A DNA stretch of 64,000 nucleotides. Source: Bradyrhizobium sp. AUGA SZCCT0158. GTDB lineage: Bacteria; Pseudomonadota; Alphaproteobacteria; Rhizobiales; Xanthobacteraceae. Position numbers and translations under genes: made by a program. The notes below the pieces were generated by a model. It did no database searches, was not told the DNA's origin, and was given only the letters and a program-made list of their open reading frames with translations. Shown here one piece after another: positions 46,074-54,334 of the stretch. Every line of letters begins with the position of its first letter. Positions within the stretch are counted from its first letter, which is position 1. The DNA lies in NCBI RefSeq assembly GCF_018130065.1, contig NZ_JAFCME010000025.1:27611-91610 (forward strand), read 5' to 3'.

Positions 46074-46712
46074 TCAGAACCTGAGCAGTTTCGATCCGGC
46101 GAGCGCGCCGATCGCCGTGACCAACGCAGTCGAGAGCGTGTACCAGGTCGCGACGAACAGTGGTGAATCATCGGTGCAATGCGACGCGTAGAGGGTCGCA
46201 GCCAATCCCGCCGACAACATTCCGGCGATGGCGCCGGCCACAGCAGGCCGCGCCGGCGCGCCGTGACGCAGGCCAATCAGCGCGCCTGCCAGGATCGGCA
46301 ATGACAGCAGCGGGATCGCCGTCATGCACATCCGCGAATTGTTGCCCATCAGCCGCGTCATCATCGGCAGCCGCTGCGGCATCATCATCTCGCCGCCGAT
46401 GCCTGCGGTCAGAAGCCCGGCCGGAATCAACAGCAGCCAGCCGAAGCCGCGCAGTGAGGCTTCCGGCCGCGACAGATGCAGGCTGACGGCGATGGCCGCA
46501 GCCGCCAATGCCAGCGTCACCGCGAATTTCAGGTCGAAGAACGGATTGCGCATCGCGGTCATCACGTCCGGCCGGATGCCAAGCTCGGTGAAGAACATCA
46601 AAAGCGAGACGGGAGCCGCCGCCAGCAGCGCCAGCATCAGCGCAAATCCGACCGGCCGCGCGCGATGCGCGTTGTCGGCCGCCAGGGTTTTGATGAGCTG
46701 ATCGGTATCCAT
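46074..46712 (-). CDS. osrA: OsrA/NrsF-like anti-sigma membrane protein (DUF1109)
   Basis: The 212-residue protein starts at ATG 46712 (MDTDQLIKTLA); an ATG at 46718 overlapping the sigma stop (ATGA) is possible. It has about six membrane helices and matches DUF1109/NrsF. With this start, its cysteines in MCMTA and SHCTDD fall at residues 129 and 179, the positions I recall for the two conserved cysteines of Bradyrhizobium japonicum OsrA. OsrA holds the sigma EcfF at the membrane and releases it on oxidation by reactive oxygen. Its gene follows the sigma gene with no gap. Confidence 0.85.
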   Translation of the reverse strand: MDTDQLIKTLAADNAHRARPVGFALMLALLAAAPVSLLMFFTELGIRPDVMTAMRNPFFDLKFAVTLALAAAAIAVSLHLSRPEASLRGFGWLLLIPAGLLTAGIGGEMMMPQRLPMMTRLMGNNSRMCMTAIPLLSLPILAGALIGLRHGAPARPAVAGAIAGMLSAGLAATLYASHCTDDSPLFVATWYTLSTALVTAIGALAGSKLLRF

Positions 46713-46714
46713 TC

Positions 46715-47272
46715 TCATTGTTCCCGTAACTTCGCGGTCAGGCTGGCAAGCCCCCGATGCAGCGCGACCCGCACCGCACCCTCGCTCATCGCCAGTTTGG
46801 CCGCGGTATCCTTGATCGACGCACTCTCGACGGCGATCGACTGCAGGACGTCGCGCTGGCGCGCCGGCAGCGACGCCAACTGGGCGGCGACCTCGCCTGC
46901 CGACGCCGTCTCAACCGGGGCCTCGCCCGGGAGCACCTCAGCGAAATCTTCGATGTTGACGAACACCCGCCGCCCCCGGCGCCGCAGCGCGTCGATCAGC
47001 TTGTTGCGGGCGATCGCAAACAGCCATGGGGCAAACGGGGCGCTGACGTCCCAGGTGTGCCGCTTCAAATGCACCGCCAGCAAAATGTCCTGCACGATAT
47101 CCTCGGACTGATCGACCGGTTGCCCTGCACGCGCGAGCCCGCGGCGCGCCGCGGCCCGGAGCACCGGCGTGACGGCCTTGAGCAGGCGATGATACGCCGT
47201 ACTGTCGCCTGAAATGGCCGACCGCATCAGGCCGGTCCATTCGTCCTCACGTTCGCGCACGCGCGCTCCCAC
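46715..47272 (-). CDS. ecfF: EcfF/SigF-like ECF sigma factor
   Basis: I start at the GTG 47272 (VGARVREREDEW), giving 185 residues; the longer open frame to 47719 has no sigma-like content. Region 2 (GLARAGQPVDQSEDIVQDILLAVHLKRHTWDVSAPFAPWLFAIARN) and region 4 (LPARQRDVLQSIAVESASIKDTAAKLAMSEGAVRVALHRGL) are clear. It is paired with the DUF1109 protein that controls it, as in the peroxide- and singlet-oxygen-type EcfF-OsrA or SigF-NrsF systems. A GTAACA-N15-CGAA site lies immediately before the GTG, which would make the mRNA nearly leaderless. Identity as EcfF is inferred from pairing and the cysteine positions of its partner. Confidence 0.85.
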   Translation of the reverse strand: MGARVREREDEWTGLMRSAISGDSTAYHRLLKAVTPVLRAAARRGLARAGQPVDQSEDIVQDILLAVHLKRHTWDVSAPFAPWLFAIARNKLIDALRRRGRRVFVNIEDFAEVLPGEAPVETASAGEVAAQLASLPARQRDVLQSIAVESASIKDTAAKLAMSEGAVRVALHRGLASLTAKLREQ

Positions 47273-47279
47273 CTTGCAA

Positions 47280-47304
47280 TTCGGTCGCTTTTTCAATTTG
47301 TTAC
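47280..47304 (-). promoter_or_regulatory. Putative EcfF/SigF-type autoregulatory promoter
   Basis: On the minus strand, GTAACA (47304-47299) and CGAA (47283-47280) are separated by 15 bp, close to the GTAACC / CGAA boxes of SigF-type promoters. Transcription would begin at or just before the GTG at 47272, so the start region is nearly leaderless. Confidence 0.45.
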
Positions 47305-47558
47305 GTCGAGGCGTCGAGATCACGAAGTCGTGATCGACATGCCCCAGCGTATTTCTTCGCACATCGAATCGGGCAGCCGGTTCCTTGCCGGCTGGCTCAT
47401 ACCATCGATCGGCCCGGCTCGCACTCGCGCCGGCTGCCGCAACGCGGCTGCCCTGCTTTTGCCGTTCTTGCCCGAAGATTCCCTTTTTTTGCCCCGCTGT
47501 GGACACGGGGCGGGGTCTCATTTCGCCTTGGGGGCGGGGCAAATGGGGAGATTGCCAC

Positions 47559-48191
47559 ATGATCGTCAAAGCCAGCGGGCGCTCGGCCTTGATTGTTGCA
47601 ACAGGACTCTTCGTATATTTCGCGGGGCCGACGCCGATAACGGCCACCAATACGGCCCTCGCGGCTACGACGTCGAAATCGGATAGCGCGACGTCTGGAA
47701 AGTCCGTCCGGCCGAGCACCCGCCACTGGAAACGTTACACGCGTCGGTCGGGCAAGATCGCGTCGAAACCTGCCGAGACCAGGAAGGACGTCGGCGACGC
47801 CTCGACCAACAGCGCGCTCACGATCCCGGCGTCGGTCGCCAACGCCAATGCGCAACTGGCTTCCGCCGATTTCCCCGCCGGCAGCGCCCAGGCGATGACG
47901 GCAAAGGCCCACATCCTGCTGGCGTCAGCCGACAAGCCGGGGGAAGCGCAGTCCACCACCGACGCCGTGGTCTCATCCGATCAGCTCAATGATGTCGATC
48001 GCGCCCTGCAGCAGAACCCGGCCACGCAGACCGTCGCGATGGCCGCTGCCAAGCCCACCCCCGCGGCGCCGGTTCTGGCTTCCAGCCATGACAGTTCGAC
48101 CTGGGATCAGACCTCGTTGATCGGGAAAATCTTCATCGCCTTTGGCGCATTGCTGACGATGGCCTCGGCGGCGCGCATGTTCATGGCGTGA
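47559..48191 (+). CDS. Exported or membrane-anchored hypothetical protein
   Basis: The ATG at 47559 has GGGGAG eight bases upstream; an in-frame reading from 47385 lacks a site. The 210-residue protein starts with a hydrophobic signal segment (about 9-30, LIVATGLFVYFAG), then an Ala/Thr/Ser-rich region with low complexity, and ends in a C-terminal hydrophobic helix (LIGKIFIAFGALLTMASAARMFM), so it may be anchored at both ends. I do not recognise the family. It diverges from the ecfF-osrA pair across a 286-bp gap, so it could be part of the same stress response. Confidence 0.7.
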   Translation: MIVKASGRSALIVATGLFVYFAGPTPITATNTALAATTSKSDSATSGKSVRPSTRHWKRYTRRSGKIASKPAETRKDVGDASTNSALTIPASVANANAQLASADFPAGSAQAMTAKAHILLASADKPGEAQSTTDAVVSSDQLNDVDRALQQNPATQTVAMAAAKPTPAAPVLASSHDSSTWDQTSLIGKIFIAFGALLTMASAARMFMA

Positions 48192-48242
48192 GGTATTCGG
48201 CACCGGACGCGGCGAAATGCGTCCGGGCCGCCTCTTCAGCCC

Positions 48243-48284
48243 ACTTGAAGCCCAGCCTACTTGAAGCCCAGCCTACTTGAAGCC
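48243..48284 (+). repeat. 16-bp tandem repeat upstream of the enoyl-CoA hydratase
   Basis: The unit ACTTGAAGCCCAGCCT occurs perfectly twice (48243-48258, 48259-48274), followed by a partial third copy. It lies 50 bp before the hydratase start, in the 3' or 5' untranslated part. A slippage-type expansion is likely; a regulatory role is not evident. Confidence 0.75.
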
Positions 48285-48334
48285 TTGGCCGCCAGCGGGC
48301 ACATTGCCCGCCAAATCAGGCACCGGGGTGAACC

Positions 48335-49114
48335 ATGGCTACATTCGAACACATCATTGTCGAAAGCAAAGGCGCGGTTGGCATTATCACGCTGAACCGC
48401 CCGAAAATGCTCAACGCGCTGTCGTTCGGCGTGTTCCGCGAGATCGCCGCCGCCGTCGACGACCTCGAAGCCGACGACGCGATTGGATGCATACTGGTGA
48501 CCGGCAGCGAAAAGGCCTTTGCGGCAGGCGCCGACATCAAGGAAATGCAGCCAAAAACCTTCATCGACATGTTCTCCAGCGATTTCGCCGCCATCGGTGG
48601 CGACCGCATCGCCACCTGCCGCAAGCCGACGATCGCGGCTGTCAGCGGCTATGCACTCGGCGGCGGCTGCGAACTTGCGATGATGTGCGATATCATCATT
48701 GCCTCCGACACCGCCAAATTCGGCCAGCCGGAAATCACGCTCGGCACCATCCCCGGCATCGGCGGGACCCAACGGCTGACGCGCGCGATCGGCAAGTCCA
48801 AGGCGATGGATCTCTGTCTTACGGGACGGATGATGGACGCCGCGGAAGCCGAGCGTTCGGGCCTGGTCAGCCGCGTCGTGCCGGCTTCCAGCCTGATGGA
48901 CGAAGCGCTGGCAGCGGCGGAAAAAATCGCCTCGATGTCGCGCCCGGCCGCCGCGATGGCCAAGGAAGCCATCAACCGGGCGTTCGAGACGCCGCTGTCG
49001 GAAGGCATGAACGTCGAGCGCAATCTGTTCCACTCGACCTTTGCGCTGGAAGACCGCTCCGAAGGCATGGCCGCGTTCATCGAGAAGCGCAAGCCGGTGA
49101 ACAAGAACCGATAG
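48335..49114 (+). CDS. Enoyl-CoA hydratase/isomerase (crotonase family)
   Basis: The 259-residue protein adds water across trans-2-enoyl-CoA in fatty acid or related acyl-CoA breakdown. It has the crotonase oxyanion loops (AGADIKEM; SGYALGGGCELAMMCD) and both acidic residues expected for hydration (the Glu in GGGCELAM and the Glu in FGQPEITLGTIPG). The length is normal. A start at ATG 48335 follows GGGGTG. It is near a CoA hydrolase and a CaiB gene but not in an operon with them. The 3' flank is a MITE-like palindrome. Confidence 0.9.
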   Translation: MATFEHIIVESKGAVGIITLNRPKMLNALSFGVFREIAAAVDDLEADDAIGCILVTGSEKAFAAGADIKEMQPKTFIDMFSSDFAAIGGDRIATCRKPTIAAVSGYALGGGCELAMMCDIIIASDTAKFGQPEITLGTIPGIGGTQRLTRAIGKSKAMDLCLTGRMMDAAEAERSGLVSRVVPASSLMDEALAAAEKIASMSRPAAAMAKEAINRAFETPLSEGMNVERNLFHSTFALEDRSEGMAAFIEKRKPVNKNR

Positions 49115-49130
49115 GAGCGCGAGGTCTCTC

Positions 49131-49260
49131 CTATGTCGTCCCGGCCTTGAGCCGGGACCCATAGCCACTGTCGTGTGTTTTGCGAAGGCTGGAGCTACAG
49201 CCAGGCACAATAATCAGCATCGGTGGTTATGGGTCCCGGCTCAAGGCCGGGACGACGTAG
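49131..49260. repeat. MITE-like inverted repeat element, copy 1
   Basis: Two 37-bp arms (49131-49167 and 49224-49260) are inverted copies with two mismatches and contain GTCCCGGCCTTGAGCCGGGAC. The loop is about 56 bp. It fills nearly the whole gap between the convergent hydratase and CoA-hydrolase genes, ending 4 bp from the latter's stop. A second copy is at 63518-63642. No transposase or target-site duplication is evident. Confidence 0.82.
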
Positions 49261-49263
49261 AGA

Positions 49264-51114
49264 TTATTCGTGGCTCCTTGCCAGCGCCGCATTCACCAGC
49301 GCGCGATAGGCCCGCTCGACAAATGTCGTCGGGCGGTCGAGGCCTAGTCGAGCCAGGCATTCGAGACGCGCGGTGTCGGGCGGCTGCGTCATTCCCTGCC
49401 AGAGCAGCCCGGGTAACCGCAGCGGCGTGCGCTGCGCTTCCCGCAACAATTGCAAGGCCGGGATCAGCCGCTGTTCGGTCTCCGTAAAATCGCTGCCGAA
49501 CGGGAACGACGGCAGCAGGCCCGCCTCGCGCGCGGGCTTCAACGCTGCCGCGATTGCTTCCGGAAAATTCCGGCGATGCGCGGGCGGAATTTCAAAATCC
49601 TTCGGCAGCTTGCCGGCATCCTTGGCGACCTTTGCGAGTTCGGCCTGGAAGCGGGAGTCGGTCACGGCAAGCATCGCAGCGATGGTTTCGGCATCGGATT
49701 TTCCTCTGACGTCGGCGACGCCATATTCGGTGACGAAAACATCGCGCAGATGCCGCGGAATGGTCTGATGGCCGTAGTTCCAGAGGATGTTGGATTGCGC
49801 CTTAGCACCGGCCTGCCGGGTCGATTCCAGAGCCAGGACGGATCGCGCGCCCTGCAATGCGAACGCCTGCGCCACGAAATTGTACTGCCCCCCAACACCG
49901 CTCACGACCTGACCGTTTTCGAGGCCGTCGGAAATCGCAGCGCCCATCAGGGTTGCCATCATCGCATTGTTGACGAAACGGGCATCGATGCGCGCGCGGC
50001 GTTTGATTTCCTCGTCGCCATAAAGCTGGTTGGTGAACGACACCGGCATCATCTGGATGCGCGCGATCTGTTCCGCCGGCATTTCGCGCAGCGTGCGATA
50101 AAACGCTTTCGGCCCGAGGAAAAACGCGCCGTGCAGCGTCACGCCATCGACTTCGCGCTTGAGTACGCCGGCGTCGATCAGGCCGAGAAACGCCTCGAGC
50201 AGCATTTCACTGACGCCGTACAGCCCCTTGTCGAACGGTCCGGCCTGCGGCACCGCTTGGTCCGGCGCGAGCCGCTTCATGACCGCGTGGAATTGCGCGT
50301 TGTCGCGGTGACGAACGATCAGGCCCTGCGCCAGCGCGTCGCCGACCTGCCCGATGCCGATCTGTAGCGTGCCGCCATCGGGCACGAGACCCGCGGCATG
50401 CAGGCCGATGGCGTATTTGGTGTCGCTGATCGGCTCGGCCGGCGGCGCGAACAGCGGGAAGTCCGTCTCGGGGCTGTCGAGCACCGCGCTGAATTCGTCG
50501 CCCGCGAGATCGCCGGCGCCGGGCATGAATGGCAGTTCGGAATTGACCTGGCCCACCAGCCTGAACGACGCCCGGCCCTCGGCGCGGTCGCGCAAAATGT
50601 CGAGCGTGGTGTCGGTGTTACAGCTCAGGCTGTAGCGCGCGACGCCACCCTCCACGCGCTTCGCCACCAATTGGGTGACGACATTGAGCCCGCGCGCCAG
50701 CAGATAGGACGCGGCATGCGTGTAGTTTGCAGAAATGTAATGCTGCTGCGGATACGGTACATGCAGCCACTTTCCGGCGAGGAAGAAAAATTCAATTACC
50801 TGGATGTTGGGCGGCAGCGCGCCGGCATGCAGCGCGGCGGCGTAGGTCAAATCGGGATAGCCGCCGAACAGCCGGTCGATGACAGGACCGATGAAGCGCT
50901 TTTCAAGCAGGCTGCCCGGCCTCGGCTTTTCCAGTGTCAACGCGGAAAACAAGGTCAGGCTGATCGAGCGGTCGGCGACGGCACGCGCATAGAGCGCATT
51001 GATGATGTGGTTGGCCTTGCCGAGCCCGAGCGGCAATCCGACCACGAGGTTGGTTCCGACATCGCGGATGATATCTTCCGCGATCGCTTCGGGGTCGGAA
51101 AACAGTTTCGGCAT
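49264..51114 (-). CDS. Acetyl-CoA hydrolase/CoA-transferase family protein
   Basis: The ATG at 51114 starts MPKLFSDPEAIAEDIIRD; a TTG one codon upstream is less likely. The 616-residue protein has the N-terminal CoA-transferase domain (VVGLPLGLGKANHIINAL) and the C-terminal AcCoA_hydrolase_C domain, with VSGVGGQYNFVAQAFAL and the YGVADVRGKS segment. Such enzymes move CoA between acetate or other acids and acyl-CoA, or hydrolyse it. The catalytic Glu region (MPVSFTNQLYGDEEI) is present. It is longer than the usual 500 residues, with extra C-terminal residues. It is divergent from the TolC-like gene. Confidence 0.88.
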   Translation of the reverse strand: MPKLFSDPEAIAEDIIRDVGTNLVVGLPLGLGKANHIINALYARAVADRSISLTLFSALTLEKPRPGSLLEKRFIGPVIDRLFGGYPDLTYAAALHAGALPPNIQVIEFFFLAGKWLHVPYPQQHYISANYTHAASYLLARGLNVVTQLVAKRVEGGVARYSLSCNTDTTLDILRDRAEGRASFRLVGQVNSELPFMPGAGDLAGDEFSAVLDSPETDFPLFAPPAEPISDTKYAIGLHAAGLVPDGGTLQIGIGQVGDALAQGLIVRHRDNAQFHAVMKRLAPDQAVPQAGPFDKGLYGVSEMLLEAFLGLIDAGVLKREVDGVTLHGAFFLGPKAFYRTLREMPAEQIARIQMMPVSFTNQLYGDEEIKRRARIDARFVNNAMMATLMGAAISDGLENGQVVSGVGGQYNFVAQAFALQGARSVLALESTRQAGAKAQSNILWNYGHQTIPRHLRDVFVTEYGVADVRGKSDAETIAAMLAVTDSRFQAELAKVAKDAGKLPKDFEIPPAHRRNFPEAIAAALKPAREAGLLPSFPFGSDFTETEQRLIPALQLLREAQRTPLRLPGLLWQGMTQPPDTARLECLARLGLDRPTTFVERAYRALVNAALARSHE

Positions 51115-51352
51115 CAAAATGCGGATCCGGCGTCATGAAACGCCGACAGCCCTGGAATAGGACGCCGGCTGCTCCGAGCTATAACGCATTTGTTACCGAA
51201 CTTCGTCTGTGACGAACCTGCAACAGCCGAGCGCCGAATTCCTGTGATGATGTCGCGCGACCGTTTGCCAGTGGCGGCACCGCCCCCTAAACAGGTAGAT
51301 GTGACGAGGCCGTCGGCGGGGGCGGATGGGCCTCGGGTAGTTGCGGGATCAA

Positions 51353-52771
51353 ATGGTTGGGCGTGCCGCTAGAGTTGGCCACGTTGCAAGGCGCGTGCTT
51401 CGATCGGGCATTTGCCTTGGCGTCGTGATTTGCGTGGCGTTTGCCGCGGCAGGCGCCCAAGCCGAAAACCTCCCGGATGCGCTGGCCAAGGCCTATCAGA
51501 CCAATCCGCAGCTCAACGCCGAACGCGCGCGCCAGCGGGCCACCGACGAAGGCGTGCCGCAGGCGCTGGCGGGATACCGGCCGCAGATCGTCGCCAGCCT
51601 CACCGCCGGCCTGCAGGCGGTCCGCAATCTCCTGCCCGACAACACCGTGCAGTCGGCGAGCTTGAAACCCTGGACCATCGGGGTGACGGTGACTCAGACC
51701 CTGTTCAACGGCTTCAAGACCGCCAACAGCGTCCGCGTCGCAGAACTGCAGGTATCGTCCGGCCGCGAGGCCCTGCGCAATGTCGGCCAGGGTGTGCTGC
51801 TCGATGCCGTCACCGTCTACACCAACGTACTGGCCAATCAGTCGCTGGTGTCAGCGCAACGATCCAACGTCGCGTTCCTGCGGGAAACGCTGGGCATCAC
51901 CCAGAAGCGCCTCAATGCCGGTGACGTGACGCCGACCGACACAGCCCAGGCTGAAGCCCGCCTCAACCGTGGCCTCGCCGACCTCAACGCCGCCGAGGTT
52001 GCCTTGGCCATCAGCCAGGCCACCTATACCCAGGTGATTGGCAACGCGCCGACGCAGCTGAGCCTCGCCGAAACCGTCGACCGCTATCTGCCGCGCAGCC
52101 GCGATGACGCCACCGGTCTCGCCTTCCAACAGCATCCGGCGGTCATGGCGGCCGCCTTTGACGTCGACGTCGCCTCGACCAGCATTCGCGTCGCCGAAAG
52201 CAGCCTGATGCCAACGATCACGCTGCAAGGCAGCGTCAGCCGCAGCAAACAGTCGGATCCCACGCTGGGGACCTTCGGCACCGACCAGGCTTCCGTGGCC
52301 GGCCAGCTCAACCAACCGATCTACGATGGCGGCATGGCGGCCTCGCAGACCCGGCAGGCCAAGGAAATCGCAGCCCAAAGCCGGCTGGTGCTCGACCAGG
52401 TCCGCAACCAGGCGCGCACCGCGGCGGTCGGCGCCTGGGTTGCCAATGAAGGCGCCAAGGTCGCGGTGTCCGCTTCCGAATCCGAAGTGCGGGCTGCAAC
52501 GGTCGCCTTGCAGGGCGTGCAGCGTGAGGCCGCGGGCGGCCAGCGCACCACCGTCGACGTGCTGAACTCGCAGCAGGATCTGATTTTGGCGAAGGCCCGC
52601 TTGATCGGCGCACAACGCGACCGCGTGATCGCCTCCTATACCCTGCTCAGCGCCATCGGCCGGCTTGACGTCAAGACGCTGGGGCTCAACACACCGGATT
52701 ATCTGCCGGAAGTGCATTACCATCAGGTGCGCGACGCCTGGCACGGCCTGCGCACGCCGTCGGGACAGTAA
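51353..52771 (+). CDS. TolC-family outer-membrane channel protein
   Basis: The start is the ATG at 51353 (MVGRAARVG). The 472-residue precursor has a signal peptide (about 17-38, ending GAQAENL) and two tandem OEP/TolC repeats with long alternating coiled-coil helices (LPDALAKAYQTNPQLNAERARQRA; LRETLGITQKRLNAGDVT; TTVDVLNSQQDLILAKARL). TolC trimers form the outer exit duct for type I secretion and tripartite efflux pumps. No membrane-fusion or pump gene is adjacent; the RND pump at 57.5-61.9 kb has an adaptor but no channel, so this could serve it, but 6 kb separates them. Confidence 0.9.
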   Translation: MVGRAARVGHVARRVLRSGICLGVVICVAFAAAGAQAENLPDALAKAYQTNPQLNAERARQRATDEGVPQALAGYRPQIVASLTAGLQAVRNLLPDNTVQSASLKPWTIGVTVTQTLFNGFKTANSVRVAELQVSSGREALRNVGQGVLLDAVTVYTNVLANQSLVSAQRSNVAFLRETLGITQKRLNAGDVTPTDTAQAEARLNRGLADLNAAEVALAISQATYTQVIGNAPTQLSLAETVDRYLPRSRDDATGLAFQQHPAVMAAAFDVDVASTSIRVAESSLMPTITLQGSVSRSKQSDPTLGTFGTDQASVAGQLNQPIYDGGMAASQTRQAKEIAAQSRLVLDQVRNQARTAAVGAWVANEGAKVAVSASESEVRAATVALQGVQREAAGGQRTTVDVLNSQQDLILAKARLIGAQRDRVIASYTLLSAIGRLDVKTLGLNTPDYLPEVHYHQVRDAWHGLRTPSGQ

Positions 52772-52906
52772 TCGCAACTTTGTCGCCGGTGTTAACTGCC
52801 CGCTGTTCATGTCCGCGATTTTTCATCGCCGGGAATCCGCACTAGCTTAAAATTCGATCTGATTTGACTGCACCCGATTTTGATCGATCCATTTCTGCGA
52901 GGCCTC

Positions 52907-53877
52907 GTGATCTCAAATATCCTGCGCTGGTCGGGCAAGACTTTGCTAGCCCTCCTGATTTTGATCGTGCTCGCGATAACGGCATTCCGGATGGCAGCAT
53001 CGATCCGCGAGACCCACACCCGCGCCGAACTGGCGCCGCCATCGGGCCGTCTGGTGCCGACCAGCACCGGTGGCGTGTTCGTGCAGGAAAAGGGCCCGGC
53101 GGATGGAATTCCGTCGTGCTGTTTCACGGCACGGCGGCGTGGAGCGAGCTCTGGCGCCACACGACCGGCGTGCTCGCCGCCGCCGGCTTTCGCGTCATCG
53201 CCCTCGACCTGCCGCCGTTTGGATTTTCGGATCGTCCGGGCAGCTACACAAGGAAGGATCAGGCTGCACGCATCAACGATGTTCTCGTCCATCTGAAAGC
53301 CAAGCCTGCGATTATCGTCGGCCATTCCTTTGGCGCCGGTGCAGCGACCGAACTGGTGATGCGCTATCCGGACCGGGCGCGGGGACTGGTGCTGGTGGAC
53401 GCGGCGCTGGGATTGACGGCAGCGCCGTCAGACGCGCCATGGATCGTCCAGCCGAAATGGATCCGCGAAATACTGGTATCGCTGACCATCACCAATCCGG
53501 TGGCGACGAAGACGCTGCTCGAATCCCTGATCGAGAAAAAGGAACGCGCGCTCCCCGAATTCGTCACGATCCTGCAACGGCCGACGACGCAGCGCGACAG
53601 CACCCCCGACATCGCCGACTGGCTATATTACTTCCTCGGCGCCGACCGCAATGCCGTGAGTGCCGACCGCACCGCATATGCACGGGTGAAACTCCCCGTC
53701 GCCATCCTGTGGGGCGACAAGGACAACACGACGCCGGTTGAGCAGGCGCTTGATCTGCGAACGCTGTTGCCGCCGGATACCACCCTCACCCTGCTGCCGG
53801 GCCTTGGCCATATTCCGCAAATCGAGGACCCCGCTTTGTTCAACGACGCCCTGCTCAAGGCGCTCGGAAAGCTCTAG
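52907..53877 (+). pseudogene. Membrane-anchored alpha/beta hydrolase, disrupted by a one-base frameshift
   Basis: Starting at GTG 52907 (after GCGAGG), frame 2 encodes a membrane helix (KTLLALLILIVLAITAF) and then TSTGGVFVQEKGPADGI up to about 53112. There the frame shifts; the other frame (from 52864) gives VVLFHGTAAWSELW, GHSFGAGAATEL (nucleophile Ser), WGDKDNTTP (acid) and LGHIPQIE (His). Adding one G in CCG/GTC at 53111-53114 restores an intact protein of about 324 residues with the normal HG-x-nucleophile order. The substrate is unknown. A sequencing error is possible. It is followed by two membrane-protein genes. Confidence 0.72.
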
Positions 53878-53911
53878 ACTTGAGGACAGATTCGGGCACG
53901 CCGGAGGGATC

Positions 53912-54334
53912 ATGGATATCATCAGATTGTGCGCCTGGGGCTACGCCGCCCTGCTCGGCTTCGTGATCCTGACCGGATACATCCCTGCCTTCATCGATCA
54001 GAACGACATGATCTTCGGCCTGTTCCGCCGCACCTGGTATGCCGACGGGCTGCATCTGGTTTCCGCGCTGTGGGCGCTCGCGGCAGCGCTGACCTCTCGC
54101 CGCGCCTCGGAACTGTTCTTCCAATTGTTCGGCGCGTTCTACTTTGCCGACGGCTTGCTCGGCCTCTTCACCGGCTCGGGCTATCTCGACTTCGGCATCC
54201 TGATCAACGGCGTGCTCAACCTTCCGCTGGCGACGCGCTTTTTCGCCAATGCGCCGCATCTCACCCTCGGCGGCGTTGCGATCCTGATCGGCTATCTGCT
54301 GGCGCCGCGGACGCGAGCGGCCGTTCATGCTTAA
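53912..54334 (+). CDS. Small four-helix membrane protein, uncharacterised
   Basis: The ATG at 53912 has GGAGGG ahead of it. The 140-residue protein has about four membrane segments (LCAWGYAALLGFVILTGYIP; LHLVSALWALAAAL; ELFFQLFGAFYFADGLLGLF; LTLGGVAILIGYLLAPRT). It resembles small DUF4345/DoxX-like integral membrane proteins, but I cannot assign it. It follows the frameshifted hydrolase by 34 bp, and its stop overlaps the next gene by 8 bp, so the three are probably co-transcribed. Confidence 0.75.
   Translation: MDIIRLCAWGYAALLGFVILTGYIPAFIDQNDMIFGLFRRTWYADGLHLVSALWALAAALTSRRASELFFQLFGAFYFADGLLGLFTGSGYLDFGILINGVLNLPLATRFFANAPHLTLGGVAILIGYLLAPRTRAAVHA

Noticed and set aside
46715..47719. 334-residue version of the EcfF-like sigma factor
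   Set aside because: The extra N-terminal 149 residues have no sigma-like content and overlap the divergent gene. The GTG at 47272 gives a normal-length ECF sigma.
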